A stretch of 64,000 nucleotides of DNA from Salinisphaera sp963835375 (GTDB lineage: Bacteria > Pseudomonadota > Gammaproteobacteria > Nevskiales > Salinisphaeraceae): NCBI GenBank assembly GCA_963835375.1, contig CAWIGB010000011.1, positions 124,001 to 188,000 of the forward strand, read 5' to 3'. The notes below the pieces were generated by a model. It was not told the DNA's origin and ran no database searches. It saw only the letters and a list, made by a program, of their open reading frames with translations. Positions 41,967-54,157 of this stretch are shown here, in pieces. The translations under genes and the position numbers were made by a program. The stretch's first letter is position 1. Each line of letters begins with the position of its first letter.

Positions 41967-43430
41967 ATGAGCGTTCGATCGACAATCTCCGCCGCCCGCT
42001 GATCGCCCTGTTGCCGATCGTGCTCGCGTTCGTGATTTTGGCGGTCCAGGCAGCCGGCAACGCGGCTTCCACGGCCCGCGAGATTTCCATCGACGGCGCC
42101 ATCGGCCCGGCGATCGGTAACTACGTCGTGGACGAGATCCAGCAGGCCGACGCGGATCATGTGCCGGTGATCATTCTGCGCCTGGACACGCCCGGCGGCC
42201 TGTCGGCCTCGATGCGGGATATCGTCAAGGCCATTCTCGCTTCGCCCGTACCCGTTATCGGATACGTCGGCCCGTCGGGCGCACGCGCCGCGAGTGCCGG
42301 CACATACATTCTCTATGCCACGAATATCGCCGCGATGGCGCCGGCCACCAACCTCGGCGCCGCCACGCCGATCGAGATGGGCGGCGGCGATCAACCCGCG
42401 ACCGACGGCGGGCGGGCAAAAAAGAACGACGAATCATCGCAGAACGACCAGAGCCGGCCGAAGAAGGACGACGCGCACGCCCGATCTATCGAACAGCGCG
42501 ACCGAACGCCGCAAGCAGGTCAACGATGCGGTGGCCTATATCCGCAGCCTGGCCGAACGCCGCGGCCGGAATGCCGACTGGGCCGAAAAAGCCGTGCGCG
42601 AGGCCGCCAGCCTGAGCGCGCAACAAGCCGCAAAGCAGAACGTGATCGATCTGGTCGCCGACAACGAGCAGGCGCTGCTCGCGGCGGTCGACGGGCGGAC
42701 GGTGAGCACGGTCAACGGCGACGTCACGCTGCATACGAAGAATCTCACGATCGACAAGCGTACGCCCGGCTGGCGCACTTCGCTGCTCGCGATCATCACC
42801 GATCCGACCGTGGCCTATCTGTTGTTCATGATCGGTATCGTCGGTCTGGCGGCCGAAGCCCTGGCTCCCGGCGCCACCCTGCCCGGCACGGTCGGCGGGA
42901 TCAGCCTGATCGCGGCTCTGTTCGCTTTCCATGTGCTTGCCGGTCAGCTACGGCGGCGCAGCCCTCATCGTGCTCGGCGTACTGCTGTTCGTGGCCGAAG
43001 CCTTCGTCCCGAGTTTCGGCGCCCTCGGCCTCGGCGGCATCGTGGCGATCGTGTTCGGCTCCATCATGCTCATGGACAGCGACGTGCCCGGGTATGATGT
43101 CTCGATGGGGGTGATCATCGGCATCGCGATCGCTGCGGCGCTGATTCTGGCGTTGATGGTGCTGATGTTCGCGCGCTCGCGGCGCGCGCATGTCGAGACC
43201 GGCCACGAAGGGCTGATCGGGCGCGAATGCGTGGCGCCGACGATTTCGAACGTGAGGGCCGGGTCTGGCTTCACGGCGAATCCTGGCGGGCGATCAGCGA
43301 AGCGCCCGTAAGTTCGCGACCAGCCCCTGATCGTGACCGACGTCGAGGGCCTCACAGTCTTCGTGCGGCCACGCCGAACGACAATACGGCTCATCCGAAC
43401 AACGCCGGCCGGCGGCCGGAAGGATCCTAG
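41967..43430 (+). CDS. NfeD-family membrane serine protease (long form, frameshifted)
   Basis: Membrane protein with an N-terminal ClpP-like protease domain, C-terminal membrane helices and an OB fold; usually paired with a stomatin. Visible are a signal/membrane segment (LPIVLAFVILAVQAAG), SIDGAIGPAIGNYVVDEI, LRLDTPGGLSASMRDIV and the catalytic serine region PSGARAASAGTYILYA. Membrane helices follow (AYLLFMIGIVGLAAEALA; FGALGLGGIVAIVFGSIML), then the OB-fold end GRVWLHGESWRAISEAPV. Frames change near 42000, 42480, 42950, 43215 and 43370. The stop at 43428-43430 lies 2 bases before the slipin ATG. Confidence 0.85.
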
Positions 43431-43432
43431 AA

Positions 43433-44248
43433 ATGTTCATCAATGTCGTCATCGCCGTGATCGTCCTGCTGGCGATCTTCATATTCGCCTCGATCAAGAT
43501 CCTGCCGGAATACGAACGCGGCGTGATGTTCACGCTCGGCCGCATGACCGGCGTCAAGGGGCCGGGCATTTTCCTGGTCGTCCCGGTCATCCAGAAGATG
43601 ATCAAGGTCGACATGCGCGTGACCGTCATGGACGTGCCGACCCAGGACGTGATCTCGCGCGACAACGTCTCGGTACAGGTCAACGCGGTGGTGTATTTCC
43701 GCGTCATCGATGCCGACAAGGCCATCATCGAGGTCGAGAACTACTACATGGCGGTCAGCCAGCTGTCGCAGACCACCCTGCGCAGCGTGCTCGGCCAGCA
43801 CGAGCTGGACGACATGCTCGCCGAGCGCGACAAGCTCAACGCCGATATCCAGGCGATTCTCGACCGCCACACCGATGCCTGGGGCATCAAGGTGGCCAAC
43901 GTCGAGATCAAGCAGGTGGATCTGGACGAGAGCATGACCCGGGCCATCGCCCGCCAGGCCGAGGCCGAACGCTCGCGGCGCGCCAAGATCATCAACGCCG
44001 AAGGCGAAATGCAGGCCGCGGAGAATCTGCGCGGCGCCGCCGAGCAGCTTTCGCGCGAGCCGCAGGCGCTGCAGCTGCGCTATCTGCAGACGCTGGTCGA
44101 TATCGCGAGCGAGAACAACTCCACCATCGTGTTTCCATTGCCGATGGATCTGATCGAACCGCTGCTCAAGGCAGCCAAGGCGGTCACAACGCCAGAGCAC
44201 GAGCAATCGAGCTCACAGCGCAAGCGACCAGCGAGCATCAGCCGGTAG
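43433..44248 (+). CDS. Slipin / stomatin-like SPFH-domain protein
   Basis: Membrane-anchored SPFH scaffold, proposed to organise membrane microdomains and cooperate with NfeD. One N-terminal helix (VVIAVIVLLAIFIFASI) precedes the SPFH domain: LPEYERGVMFTLGRMTGVKG, VDMRVTVMDVPTQDVISRDN and NYYMAVSQLSQTTLRSVLG. A helical coiled-coil segment (ARQAEAERSRRAKIINAEGE) follows. At 271 residues the frame is intact. GGAAGG lies upstream of ATG 43433. Gene order nfeD-slipin is conserved across bacteria and supports both calls. Confidence 0.93.
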   Translation: MFINVVIAVIVLLAIFIFASIKILPEYERGVMFTLGRMTGVKGPGIFLVVPVIQKMIKVDMRVTVMDVPTQDVISRDNVSVQVNAVVYFRVIDADKAIIEVENYYMAVSQLSQTTLRSVLGQHELDDMLAERDKLNADIQAILDRHTDAWGIKVANVEIKQVDLDESMTRAIARQAEAERSRRAKIINAEGEMQAAENLRGAAEQLSREPQALQLRYLQTLVDIASENNSTIVFPLPMDLIEPLLKAAKAVTTPEHEQSSSQRKRPASISR

Positions 44249-44387
44249 GCGCCCTCGGAGTCCGATAACGGGCATGACGTGGCAGGCGAATACGGCGCGA
44301 GCGGCGCTCTGTATCGAATGATCGCGCCGGGCGAGCAGCGCAAGCGAGGCACGTGAGCACGGCACGGTTGGACATTCTACCGGGAGA

Positions 44388-44897
44388 TCATGCCCGGTTC
44401 GCAATAGAAAACGGGCGGCCCTCAACCCGGGCGACGCGCTGGGCGAGCCCCATCAGCATCGAAGCCGTGGCGCCCCAGATGTAATGGCCTTCGAAGTCGA
44501 TCGAGTAGATGCGATAGTCCACGCCGTCTCGGCGACGCACTTCACTGCGATAGTGCGCCGCGTTCATCGCGTACTGCAGCGGCACCGCAAAGATCCGTTC
44601 GATTTCGATGCCGTCGGGCGCGAGCGTCTGGCCCGGCTCGATCCAACCCACGAACGGACTGATCTCGAATCCGGTCACGGTGCGATACCGCGGCAACTCG
44701 CCGAGCAAGGTGACGGCATCGCGCACGAGACCGATCTCCTCGTGACATTCGCGCAGCGCGGCGTCCGCCGGCCCTGCGTCGGCCGGATCGATCCGACCGC
44801 CGGGAAAACTGATCTGCCCGGGGTGATGCGTGAGGCCCTCGGTGCGCTGGGTGAAGTAGATTCGCGGCGTGCTCGCGGCCTCAACCCCGATCAGCAC
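44388..44897 (-). CDS. nudL: Nudix hydrolase, CoA pyrophosphatase type (N-terminus unresolved)
   Basis: Predicted to cleave CoA or acyl-CoA to phosphopantetheine and 3',5'-ADP. The CoA-Nudix pre-motif LTHHPGQISFPGGRIDP and the Nudix box, ending ALRECHEEIGL, are both present. Residues in the same frame upstream of the GTG at 44897 (LDARRARHASRPAAVLIGV) look like genuine family sequence, so the true protein probably starts near 45017. No ATG, GTG or TTG is in frame there, suggesting a further indel. It lies directly downstream of the 45018-45347 gene and converges on the slipin gene. Confidence 0.88.
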   Translation of the reverse strand: MLIGVEAASTPRIYFTQRTEGLTHHPGQISFPGGRIDPADAGPADAALRECHEEIGLVRDAVTLLGELPRYRTVTGFEISPFVGWIEPGQTLAPDGIEIERIFAVPLQYAMNAAHYRSEVRRRDGVDYRIYSIDFEGHYIWGATASMLMGLAQRVARVEGRPFSIANRA

Positions 44898-45017
44898 CGC
44901 CGCCGGCCGCGAGGCATGGCGTGCCCGTCGAGCATCGAGCGCGGGCAGGGGCTCGCCGCAGGAACGTCGCAGGCGACGGCCGCCTCCAGACGCCGTCGCC
45001 AGGCGATGGACTCGCTG

Positions 45018-45347
45018 CTAATCGCCGGACTTGAGCTTGTCGGCATAGGTCTTGGTCAATTGCTGGAACCGGGGGGTCAGACCGGCGTCGACGTACATCG
45101 GATCGCCAAGCTCGTCGTAGCCGGCAACGTCCTCGCCCGGCTGATAGGAGAACGAACTGGTGAGTTCGTCCAGCGCGCACGCCAGCAGATCGGTGATGAT
45201 CCGCTCGCGCGTGAGGCCCGGGAACATCTCCACCAGCGCTTCGATCTTGGCCGCATCGTAGATCGGCAGCTGCACGCTGTAACTGTGATCCGTACGCGGC
45301 TCGGCCGCACTCGACTGCCACTGCGAGACCAGCTCACTTATCTTCAT
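45018..45347 (-). CDS. Conserved small protein of the family often labelled 'type 1 pili tip component'
   Basis: 109 residues, beginning MKISELVSQWQSSAAE, with PIYDAAKIEALVEMFPGLTR and DLLACALDELTSSF. From memory it resembles small pseudomonad proteins deposited as 'pilin assembly' or 'type 1 pili tip component'. The sequence gives no sign of that: there is no signal peptide, no cysteine pair and no pilin fold, and no chaperone-usher genes are nearby. It looks cytoplasmic and helical. It is followed by the Nudix gene on the same strand. Function unknown. Confidence 0.75.
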   Translation of the reverse strand: MKISELVSQWQSSAAEPRTDHSYSVQLPIYDAAKIEALVEMFPGLTRERIITDLLACALDELTSSFSYQPGEDVAGYDELGDPMYVDAGLTPRFQQLTKTYADKLKSGD

Positions 45348-45504
45348 TCCGCTCTATCTCCTGTTGCCGCGGACCGACTCATGACCGCTAAGATAAAGCA
45401 ATCGCCGCGCTTCGGCATCCGTTGTGAAAACCCACGCAGACACGTTGACCCCGCCCCGGGGCACTGCTAGCTTTGCGCTCACTCAACGAGGATTCGTGAA
45501 ATCT

Positions 45505-45765
45505 ATGGCCAAGTCGGAAAAAACCTGGAGTCTCAAGGAAATAGACCAGGAACGAGGCAACACCAAGGGTGCTGCGTTCCTCGCCTTCAAGCAGCTCAAG
45601 GAGAGTTTCGACGAAGGCCGAGATTTCTACTACCTGAGCGCCTCCGAAGATGCCGCGGAGATCGAGAAGCTGCGCGAGACCGGCCGTATCTATGAAACCA
45701 CGGTCAACGCCATTCTGCTGACCGAGGCCGGATACTCCGCAGTCGTGGATTATCTCGACGGCTGA
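45505..45765 (+). CDS. Conserved hypothetical protein
   Basis: An 86-residue, highly charged, probably cytoplasmic helical protein, starting MAKSEKTWSLKEIDQERGN, then FLAFKQLKESFDEGRDFYYL and TTVNAILLTEAGYSAVVDYL. I do not recognise a functional family. ATG 45505 is preferred over an in-frame start at 45424 because CGAGGA lies about 12 bases upstream and the earlier residues look like translated leader. It is divergent from the 45018-45347 gene. The codon pattern and compact composition make it a credible real gene. Confidence 0.7.
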   Translation: MAKSEKTWSLKEIDQERGNTKGAAFLAFKQLKESFDEGRDFYYLSASEDAAEIEKLRETGRIYETTVNAILLTEAGYSAVVDYLDG

Positions 45766-45876
45766 GCGCCCGCTCGAAACCACGTCGGCGTCGGGCGCCG
45801 ATGACGAGCCGGTGGCAAACAGCCGAGCGGTCGCGCATCATAGCGGGCCAATCCGACGAGCCAGCCCTACGGCCCG

Positions 45877-46197
45877 ATGCAAGACGCCCGCGAGCTTCTG
45901 ACCCGACTGCCGCTTTGTTTCAAGCCCGAGGCAGCCGGCGACCTGTCCATGACCGCCCAGTACCTGACCCGCCATCCGGTCTATATCACGATCGAGAACG
46001 GGCACTGCAGCGCTCACGAAGGGCTGGCACCCGCGCCCGACGTCACGCTCAGGGTGCGGGACGACCATCTGATCAAGCTGATGACCGGACGCATGCGCGG
46101 GATTACGGCGTTTCTCACCGGCCGCCTCAAGGTCGAGGGCAACTACATGCTGGCGCAGAAACTCCAGCAGGTGTTCGATACCTCGCGGTTGCGCTAG
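45877..46197 (+). CDS. SCP2 sterol-binding domain protein
   Basis: Single-domain SCP2 protein that probably binds a hydrophobic ligand or lipid. The 106 residues have the canonical pattern: a leading helix (LTRLPLCFKPEAAG), central strands (VYITIENGHCSAHEG; DVTLRVRDDHLIKLMTG) and the ITAFLTGRLKVEGNYMLAQK tail. Relatives include ubiquinone-synthesis accessory proteins, but the neighbours give no such hint. The frame is intact. It ends 9 bases before rsmJ. Confidence 0.88.
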   Translation: MQDARELLTRLPLCFKPEAAGDLSMTAQYLTRHPVYITIENGHCSAHEGLAPAPDVTLRVRDDHLIKLMTGRMRGITAFLTGRLKVEGNYMLAQKLQQVFDTSRLR

Positions 46198-46206
46198 CCA
46201 GCAGCG

Positions 46207-46962
46207 ATGACCGACCAGCGCAGGTGGTCTGGGTGGCTGCGCGATCAGCCGCGCGGCACGGGACATGGCACTCGCATCCGAACTGGGCTGTCGCAGCCCC
46301 CTGAAGATGGATTCTATATCGCCCGCGACGAGCTCGGGCTGGAGTTGCATCATGCGACGGACGAGGCCGGCGCCGGATTGCGCTGCGCGCTCGCCGATCC
46401 AGCGGAGTTGGCCGGTCGCCAGGCCGGCGGGCGACGTTCGCCACTGGCCCGCGCGTTCGGCCTGCACCGGCATCCGCCGATGCGAATCCTGGATACCACG
46501 GCCGGGCTGGCGCGCGATGCCGCCACCCTCGCGAGCCTCGGCTGCGACGTGACCGCCGTCGAGCGCCAGCCGGCGCTTTTTGCACTGATCGCGGACGCCA
46601 CGGACCGGATCGACGCATCGCCGGACGACCGCCCTGGTGGCCACACTGGCTGCCGCCGGTTCATGCCGACGCGGGGCCGTGGCTTCCGGAAGACCGACCC
46701 GCGCGATTTCGACGCGATTTATATCGACCCGATGTTCGCCAGCCCACGGCGCAAATCCGCCCCGCAGAAAGCGCTGGCATGGCTCGCTGCACTGGCCGGA
46801 AACGATAACGATGCGTCCGAGGTGCTCGCCATTGCACGCCGGCATGCCGTCCGGCGCGTGGTGGTCAAACAGCATGCGCGCGCCGAGCCGATGGCCCCGC
46901 CGGATCTGCAGATTCGCGGGCGCGCGATACGTTTCGACATCTATCTGACGCCCGGCGCCTGA
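46207..46962 (+). CDS. rsmJ: 16S rRNA m2G1516 methyltransferase RsmJ (probable local frameshifts)
   Basis: SAM-dependent methyltransferase of guanosine-1516 in 16S rRNA. Family motifs are ILDTTAGLARDAATLASLGC (SAM binding), VTAVERQPALFALI and AIYIDPMFASPRRKSAPQKA. The first ~35 residues and the segment at 46620-46680 do not fit the family in this frame; an alternative frame near 46265 reads ALASELGC, the usual RsmJ opening. Paired compensating indels are therefore likely even though one long frame is open. It starts 9 bases after the SCP2 gene. Confidence 0.87.
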   Translation: MTDQRRWSGWLRDQPRGTGHGTRIRTGLSQPPEDGFYIARDELGLELHHATDEAGAGLRCALADPAELAGRQAGGRRSPLARAFGLHRHPPMRILDTTAGLARDAATLASLGCDVTAVERQPALFALIADATDRIDASPDDRPGGHTGCRRFMPTRGRGFRKTDPRDFDAIYIDPMFASPRRKSAPQKALAWLAALAGNDNDASEVLAIARRHAVRRVVVKQHARAEPMAPPDLQIRGRAIRFDIYLTPGA

Positions 46963-46981
46963 ATCACCCGACGGCGTCCGT

Positions 46982-47498
46982 TCAGACGGGCTGCAGCTCT
47001 GCCAGGAACCGGCGATAGTTCTCGACATAGTGCGCCGCGCCGTGGCCGAGGGCTTCGATCTCATCCGGCTCGAGTTCGCGCTTGACTCGGCCGGGCGCAC
47101 CGATGACCAGACTGTTGTCCGGAATCGTCTTGCCCTCGGGAATCAGAGCGCCGGCGCCGATCAGGCAATTGCGGCCGATCGTCGCGCCATTGAGCACCAC
47201 GGCCTTGATCCCGATCAGGCTGTTCTCGCCGATCGTGCAGCCATGCAGCATGGCCTGATGGCCGACGGTGACGCCGGCGCCCACGCAGTGGGAAGCCGGG
47301 ATCGGTATGCAGCACGCTGCCTTCCTGGATGTTGCTGCCCTCACCGATCGAAATCAGTCCTGGTCGCCGCGCAGCACCGCGTTGAACCAGATGCTCGCGC
47401 TCGGCGAGCGTACCCGCCCGAGCACGGTGGCATTCTCGGCGACGAAGTAATCGCCGCTGCCGGTAGTTCCGGGCCACATCGCCCAGTCGATACAGCAT
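46982..47498 (-). CDS. Gamma-carbonic anhydrase family protein (frameshifted)
   Basis: Left-handed beta-helix protein of the YrdA/PaaY type; some members hydrate CO2, many have unknown activity. It begins MLYRLGDVARNY and continues in another frame with DYFVAENATVLGRV and LISIGEGSNIQEGSVLHTD. It then has the hexapeptide repeat core CTIGENSLIGIKAVVLNGAT, with zinc-ligand His residues in TVGHQAMLHGC. Frames change near 47450 and 47300. The corrected ~172 residues fit the family. It follows tsaB on the same strand by 13 bases. Confidence 0.87.
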
Positions 47499-47511
47499 GG
47501 CATTCTCCTCC

Positions 47512-48206
47512 TCAGTTTTCGTCGATACGCGACCGCGCCGTCAACGCTGCGCGGCCGGGTTTGCGGGCCACGTCGTCGCGCACATAGACCGGCAGCGCTC
47601 GCGGCCGGCTTGCCCCGCCCGGCGGCGAACAGCGGCCCGCCAGGCGAGCCACGTCGATCGCATGCGGCGCATCCACAGTGACATGGGCGCTCGCCGATAT
47701 TCTGCGCTGCGACCACCAGCGGCCAGCCATTGCCCGCGCGACAGCCGCCCGCCGCCATCTGGCCGCAGTCGCCGAGGCCGATACCCGTTCGGCGCGACCG
47801 GTCGGGCATGGCGCCGCGCTCGAAGGCGCGGTATAGATCTCGCCCATGCGGGCATCCTGAACCACCCGTACACGCGTCGACGTCCGGCGCCTGCTCGAAG
47901 GCACGCGCAGCGAGCGCCGCCAGCGTGAGATGCCCACGACCGGAAGACGCCAAGCCGCTCGCCAGACCCTGCACCAGTCCGGCCGCGATACGCAGGCCGG
48001 TAAACGCGCCTGGACCGCGCCCGAATGCGAGACCATCGAGATCGCGAGCGACCAGTCCGGCCTCGGTCAGCAAGTCGTCTGGCCGCGGCAGTAGCCGCTG
48101 GCATGCGCCCGCGGCGCGATTTCGAAATGCTCGCGGGCGCCGCCGGCCGCGCTGTCGATCAACGCGACCGATAGCGCTTCGGTCGAGGCATCCAGCGCAA
48201 GGAGCC

Positions 48207-48210
<4 letters not shown>
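47512..48210 (-). CDS. tsaB: tRNA t6A synthesis protein TsaB (frameshifted)
   Basis: Inactive paralogue and partner of TsaD in the complex that makes the essential t6A37 modification of ANN-decoding tRNAs. The start MRLLALDASTEALSVALIDS and the core FGRGPGAFTGLRIAAGLVQG are diagnostic. Later parts are split over several frames (changes near 48090, 47880, 47780 and 47640) and end VYVRDDVARKPG...RIDEN. TsaB is essential, so these are almost certainly sequence errors. Its ATG overlaps the yoaA stop by three bases, the usual yoaA-tsaB pairing. Confidence 0.9.
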
Positions 48211-50096
<1,886 letters not shown>

Positions 50097-50100
<4 letters not shown>

Positions 50101-50672
50101 TGGTCGATTGCGGCTGGTCTTGCTGTAGTTCGCGGCGTGCGCACTGGCTCGTCTGCGCGCCGCTGCTGTCGCCTGCGCTGCGCGCGCCTCCGCGATCAGG
50201 CGCCAGTTGGCGGCGTCCACGAACGGGTTGTTGCCGGCCACGCTGTTGGATTGCTCGCCATCTGCTCGGCCTGATCGGTCTGGCCCTGGGCCAGGCGTAC
50301 CGCGGCCAGCCGCTGATAGATGAACGGGTTGCGCGGCTCCAGGTCGAGCGCGCGTTCAAGCGTGGCCGCAGCCGCGTCCATATGCCCGCCGTTGGCCAGC
50401 GTATCGGCGCTCCCGAGCAGCGAAATCACCGCCGGGCTGCTGGCCTCGGCGGCGGTGCGCGGCGGCATCTTGGCGGCGGTTGCGATTTGCGGCTGGCGAC
50501 CGCTGTTCGACGGCGTCTGTGTCGGCTTGTCCCTGTTGGGGGCGGCGGCGCTCGCGACGGTTGCGCCTGCGCCGGCGCTGCCCGGCGGCCGGGAAATGCC
50601 GCGCTGGGTGGGTGGCACAGCCGGCAACGAGGATAGGCGACGAGCGCGAGAATCGTTGTGTCTTATGATCAT
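50097..50672 (-). CDS. TPR lipoprotein between mrcB and yoaA (frameshifted)
   Basis: Small tetratricopeptide protein commonly encoded next to mrcB. The TPR pair reads DTLANGGHMDAAAATLERAL and NPFIYQRLAAVRLAQGQTDQ, followed by NPFVDAANWRLIAEAR. Near the N-terminus another frame gives ILVAGCATHP, a convincing lipobox, so the real protein is probably an outer-membrane lipoprotein after correcting early indels. The ATG at 50672 overlaps the mrcB TGA, and a TGA at 50097-50099 overlaps the yoaA ATG. A role with PBP1B is inferred from position only. Confidence 0.75.
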
Positions 50673-53120
50673 CGAAAAGATGTTGGATCCAGTTGCCCTT
50701 TCCTGTCTTGTTGCTGCTGCTCGCTGCTGCTGCTGATGGCGCGGGTTCTGGCCCATGATATCGCTATCGCAGGCGGAGAGCCCCTCCGGCACATAGCCCC
50801 GGATAAACGGAACCTCCACCGCGTTGCCGCAACTCTGCCCTGGCGTACATTGGTCCGGATTCGGCCCCCGCCCCTATTGCCGGCCGGATCGAAACCATGC
50901 GCAGCGGAACCTCGACCACGTCTTCCGGCGGCGTATTCTCGAGCCCGCGCGCGTCGATGTCGCCCATGATGCGCGTCCACAACTGCAGCGCGCCGGTGGC
51001 GCCGGTCAGATGCGCGGACTTGTCGTCGTCGCGGCCGACCCAGACCACGCCAGCCGATTGGCGCAAAGCCGGCGAACCAGCTATCGCGCAGATTGTTAGT
51101 GGTACCGGTCTTGCCGGCCAGGTTCGGATGTTCGGAAACGTTGTACATGGCGCGCCGGTGCCGTGCCGCGCGACCCGCTCCATCATCCAGTGGGTCAAGA
51201 TACACCGGCGCTTCATCGACCACGTGGTGGAGCTTGAGCGGATAACGGTTCAGCGGTTTGCCCTTGCGCGTGGTCACATCGCGAATCGCCAGCAGCGGCG
51301 TGTAATAGCCACCCGCGGCCAGGGTATTGTAGATCTGGGCCACCTGAAACGGCGCCATGTCGACCGCGCCCAGCGCCAGCGACGGCACCGCCAGCGGATC
51401 GCCCGGTAACCGAGCTTCTTGAGCGTCTCGATCACGTTCGGGATGCCCACCGACAGCGCCAGCCGGGAACTGGCCAGGTTATAGCTATGCTCCAGCGCGT
51501 AGTACAGCGGCACGTCGTTGCCATGGCTGTGAGTGGGAGTAGTTCTGCGGCCGCCAGGTCTTGCCATTGGGCAGCTTGACCGCCAGCGGACGAGTCGTCG
51601 AGCGGGGTGATGACGTTGTACTTCGACGGCTGCGACAGCGCGGTCAGATAAACCACCGGCTTCACCAGCGAGCCGATCGGGCGGCGTGCGTCCAGGGCCC
51701 GGTTGAAGCCGGCATAGCCTGGTTGCGGCCGCCCACGAGTGCCAGTACACGCCCGCCTTCGACACTGGTGACCACCGCGGCGGATTGCAGGCTGTCGGCC
51801 TTGATCCGCCGTGGCTTTCTCGATATCGGCCAGGCCCTTGTTCACGCGCTGCTCGGCGGCCGCCTGTACGGTCGGATCGAGGGTGGTGAAGATGCGCAGC
51901 CCGTCCTCGGTGAGATCCTCGTCCTTGTACTGACCGTGCAGCTGGCGGCGCACCAGATCGATGAAGGCGGGATACTGACTGGTGCTGCGCACCGAGCGGC
52001 CGTCACGCCGAGCGGCGCTCTTGGCCGCCTTCCAGCCTTTGTCTTCGAGAAAGCCGGCGTTATGGAACATGTCGAGCACGAGGTTGCGCCGCGTCATGGC
52101 GCGCTTGGGATGACGACGCGGATCATAGTAGCTGGGGCCCTTGACCATGGCCACCAGCAGCGCGATCTCCTGCGGCTGCAGTTCCTCCAGCGGTTCTGGA
52201 AATAGAAATAGCTGGCCAGGCCGAAGCCGTGGATGGCACGGCCGCCGTCCTGACCGAGATAGACCTCGTTGAGGTAGGCCTGGAGGATCTCGGGCTTGGA
52301 GTAATGCGCATCCAGCAGAATCGCCATCAGCGCTTCCTTGGCCTTGCGCGCCAGGGTCTGCCGATTGTTCAGATAAAAGTTCTTGACCAGCTGCTGGGTG
52401 ATCGTCGAGCCGCCCTGCACCACGTGACCGGCGCGCAGGTCGGCGACCGCCGCGCGCAGGATGGACTTGGGCGACACGCCCCAGTTGTCATGAAGTCGCG
52501 GTCCTCGACCGTGATCAGCCCGGCCGGCAGCATCGGCGGCACCTCGCCGAGCTTGACCAGGATCCGGTCCTCGCCCTTGGCCGGATAGATGCTGCCGATC
52601 ATCAGCGGATCGAGGCGGATCAGGGCCGGATCGCCCTGATCATCCGTGGCCTGGAGCGACGCCACGCCGCCCCCGTTGAAGCCGAGCCGTACCTCGCGCT
52701 CCTGCTGGTGCCGTCCCAGAAATTGAACGGGCGCGTATGGATGGCAGGCGTGCGCCGCGGCCTGAAGGTGCCGGGCTTGTCGATCGACTGCTGCGCGATA
52801 GCCTTGACGCTGCAGGCGCGCGACGATCTCGTCGCGCGACAGGCCGAGCCCGGCATAGAGCTCGAGCGGTGCCGCATATACCTTGGCGGGCAGGGTCCAG
52901 CGGGTGCCCTCGAATTGGTCGCGCACCTCGCGGTCGAGGTACACCGCATAGCGCCAGCCGCGAGCCGCACCGATACAGCAAGCAGAAAGACTAGGGCAGC
53001 AGGCGCCGAAACCAACCGCGCGGCTGACCACGCCGGGCCTTCGACGTTTGGGTTTACGCGTTGCTCGCCAACGCAGCTATCCGCGCCGGAGGGCGCTGAT
53101 CTTAACAAAGCTAAAGCCAT
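50669..53120 (-). CDS. mrcB: Bifunctional penicillin-binding protein 1B (many frameshifts)
   Basis: Class A PBP that polymerises and cross-links peptidoglycan in the periplasm. A membrane anchor and the UB2H-type region (YAVYLDREVRDQFEGTRW; RIDPLM-like DPALIRLDPLMIGSIYP) are followed by glycosyltransferase motifs ITVEDRDF, VQGGSTITQQLVKNFYL, RKAKEALMAI and LNEVYLGQDGGRAIHG. The transpeptidase shows RRPIGSLVKPVVYLTAL (SxxK), YNLASSRLALSVG (SxN region) and AGKTGTTNNLRDSWFAGF (KTG). Ten or so frame changes split it. The start is uncertain (ATG 53120 follows a basic KPKRRR segment). The stop overlaps the TPR gene. Confidence 0.9.
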
Positions 53121-53393
53121 GGCGTTGCGCCGGGCGCGATGGTCGGGGCGCTCGGGCATGTCGCCGTCGGCGAGTCGTGCCAAGCGCGTTTCCGGCAGGG
53201 CGGCGTCTTGCGCGCCGCGCGTCATACGGAGCACGCGTCCTGATACGCTGGATTACCGCGACGGCGCTGGGCAGCCGGCGGGCGCAAAGCACCGGCGGCG
53301 CTGCAAGTCTGGACCGGGGCACGCCGCTATCGGCGACTCGCTCACTTGCCGGAGACGATTTGCGTCTCGACGGCGGCGGTCGCGCCAACGGCA

Positions 53394-54129
53394 TCAGGCG
53401 ATTGCGAGCTGCGCTGCCTGGCTCACTTCCTCCTCCAACGCTTCCAGGCCGAGATGGCGCACGTCCTTGCCTTCGACGAAATAGACCACGTATTCGCCGA
53501 TATTGGTGGAGTGATCGCCGATGCGCTCCAGCGCCTTGACCGCCCACAGGACATCCAGCATGTGCCGGATCGTGCGCGGGTCCTCCATCATGTAGGTGAT
53601 GCACTGGCGCATCACGCCTTCGTATTCGCGGTCGACCTCGGCGTCGCCTGGGCCACGCGCAGCGCGGCTCGGCGTCCAGGCGCGCGAAGGCGTCGAGGGC
53701 GTCGTGCACCATCTCGCGCACGTGCCGGCCGAGATTTCGATCTGGCGAAAGGCACTCTCGGGCCGGTCGTGGCCCGCGAGCTGCGATGGCCATGCGCCCG
53801 ATCTTCTCGGCCTCGTCGCCGATGCGCTCGAGGTCGGTGATGGTCTTGATGATCGCGATCATCAGCCGCAGATCGCCGGCCTGGGGCTGGCGCCGCGCCA
53901 GGATGCGGGTGCACTCCTCGTCGATCGTCGACCTCCATGGCGTTGACCTTGTAGTCGCTGCGCACCACGTCCTCGCCGAGCCCGCTGTCGCCCTCGATCA
54001 GCGCGCGGACGCGCGTCGGCGATCTGCTGCTCGACCAGACCGCCCATGGTGAGCACGCGCTCGCGGACGTCTTCCAGGTCGGCGTCGAACTGCTTGGAAG
54101 TGTGTTTTTCCAGGCCGACCTTATTCCAT
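53394..54129 (-). CDS. phoU: Phosphate signalling protein PhoU (several frameshifts)
   Basis: Helical-bundle protein that links the Pst transporter to PhoR and keeps the Pho regulon off in high phosphate. Pieces in successive frames read FDADLEDVRERVLTMGGLVE, GEDVVRSDYKVNAMEVD, ITDLERIGDEAEKIGRMA and VKALERIGDHSTNIGEYVVY. The two ERIGD(E/H)xxNI-type metal motifs are the PhoU signature. Frame changes lie near 54115, 54010, 53935, 53770 and 53650. ATG 54129 is the likely start, 28 bases after pstB. Corrected length is about 240 residues. Confidence 0.92.
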
Positions 54130-54157
54130 GATGCCTGTCGCTGTTACCCGTCCTTCC

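Noticed and set aside
43333..44268. Plus-strand frame covering the slipin gene in another register
   Set aside because: The translation is Arg/Gly/His-rich shadow sequence; the slipin frame has the SPFH domain and a good ribosome site.
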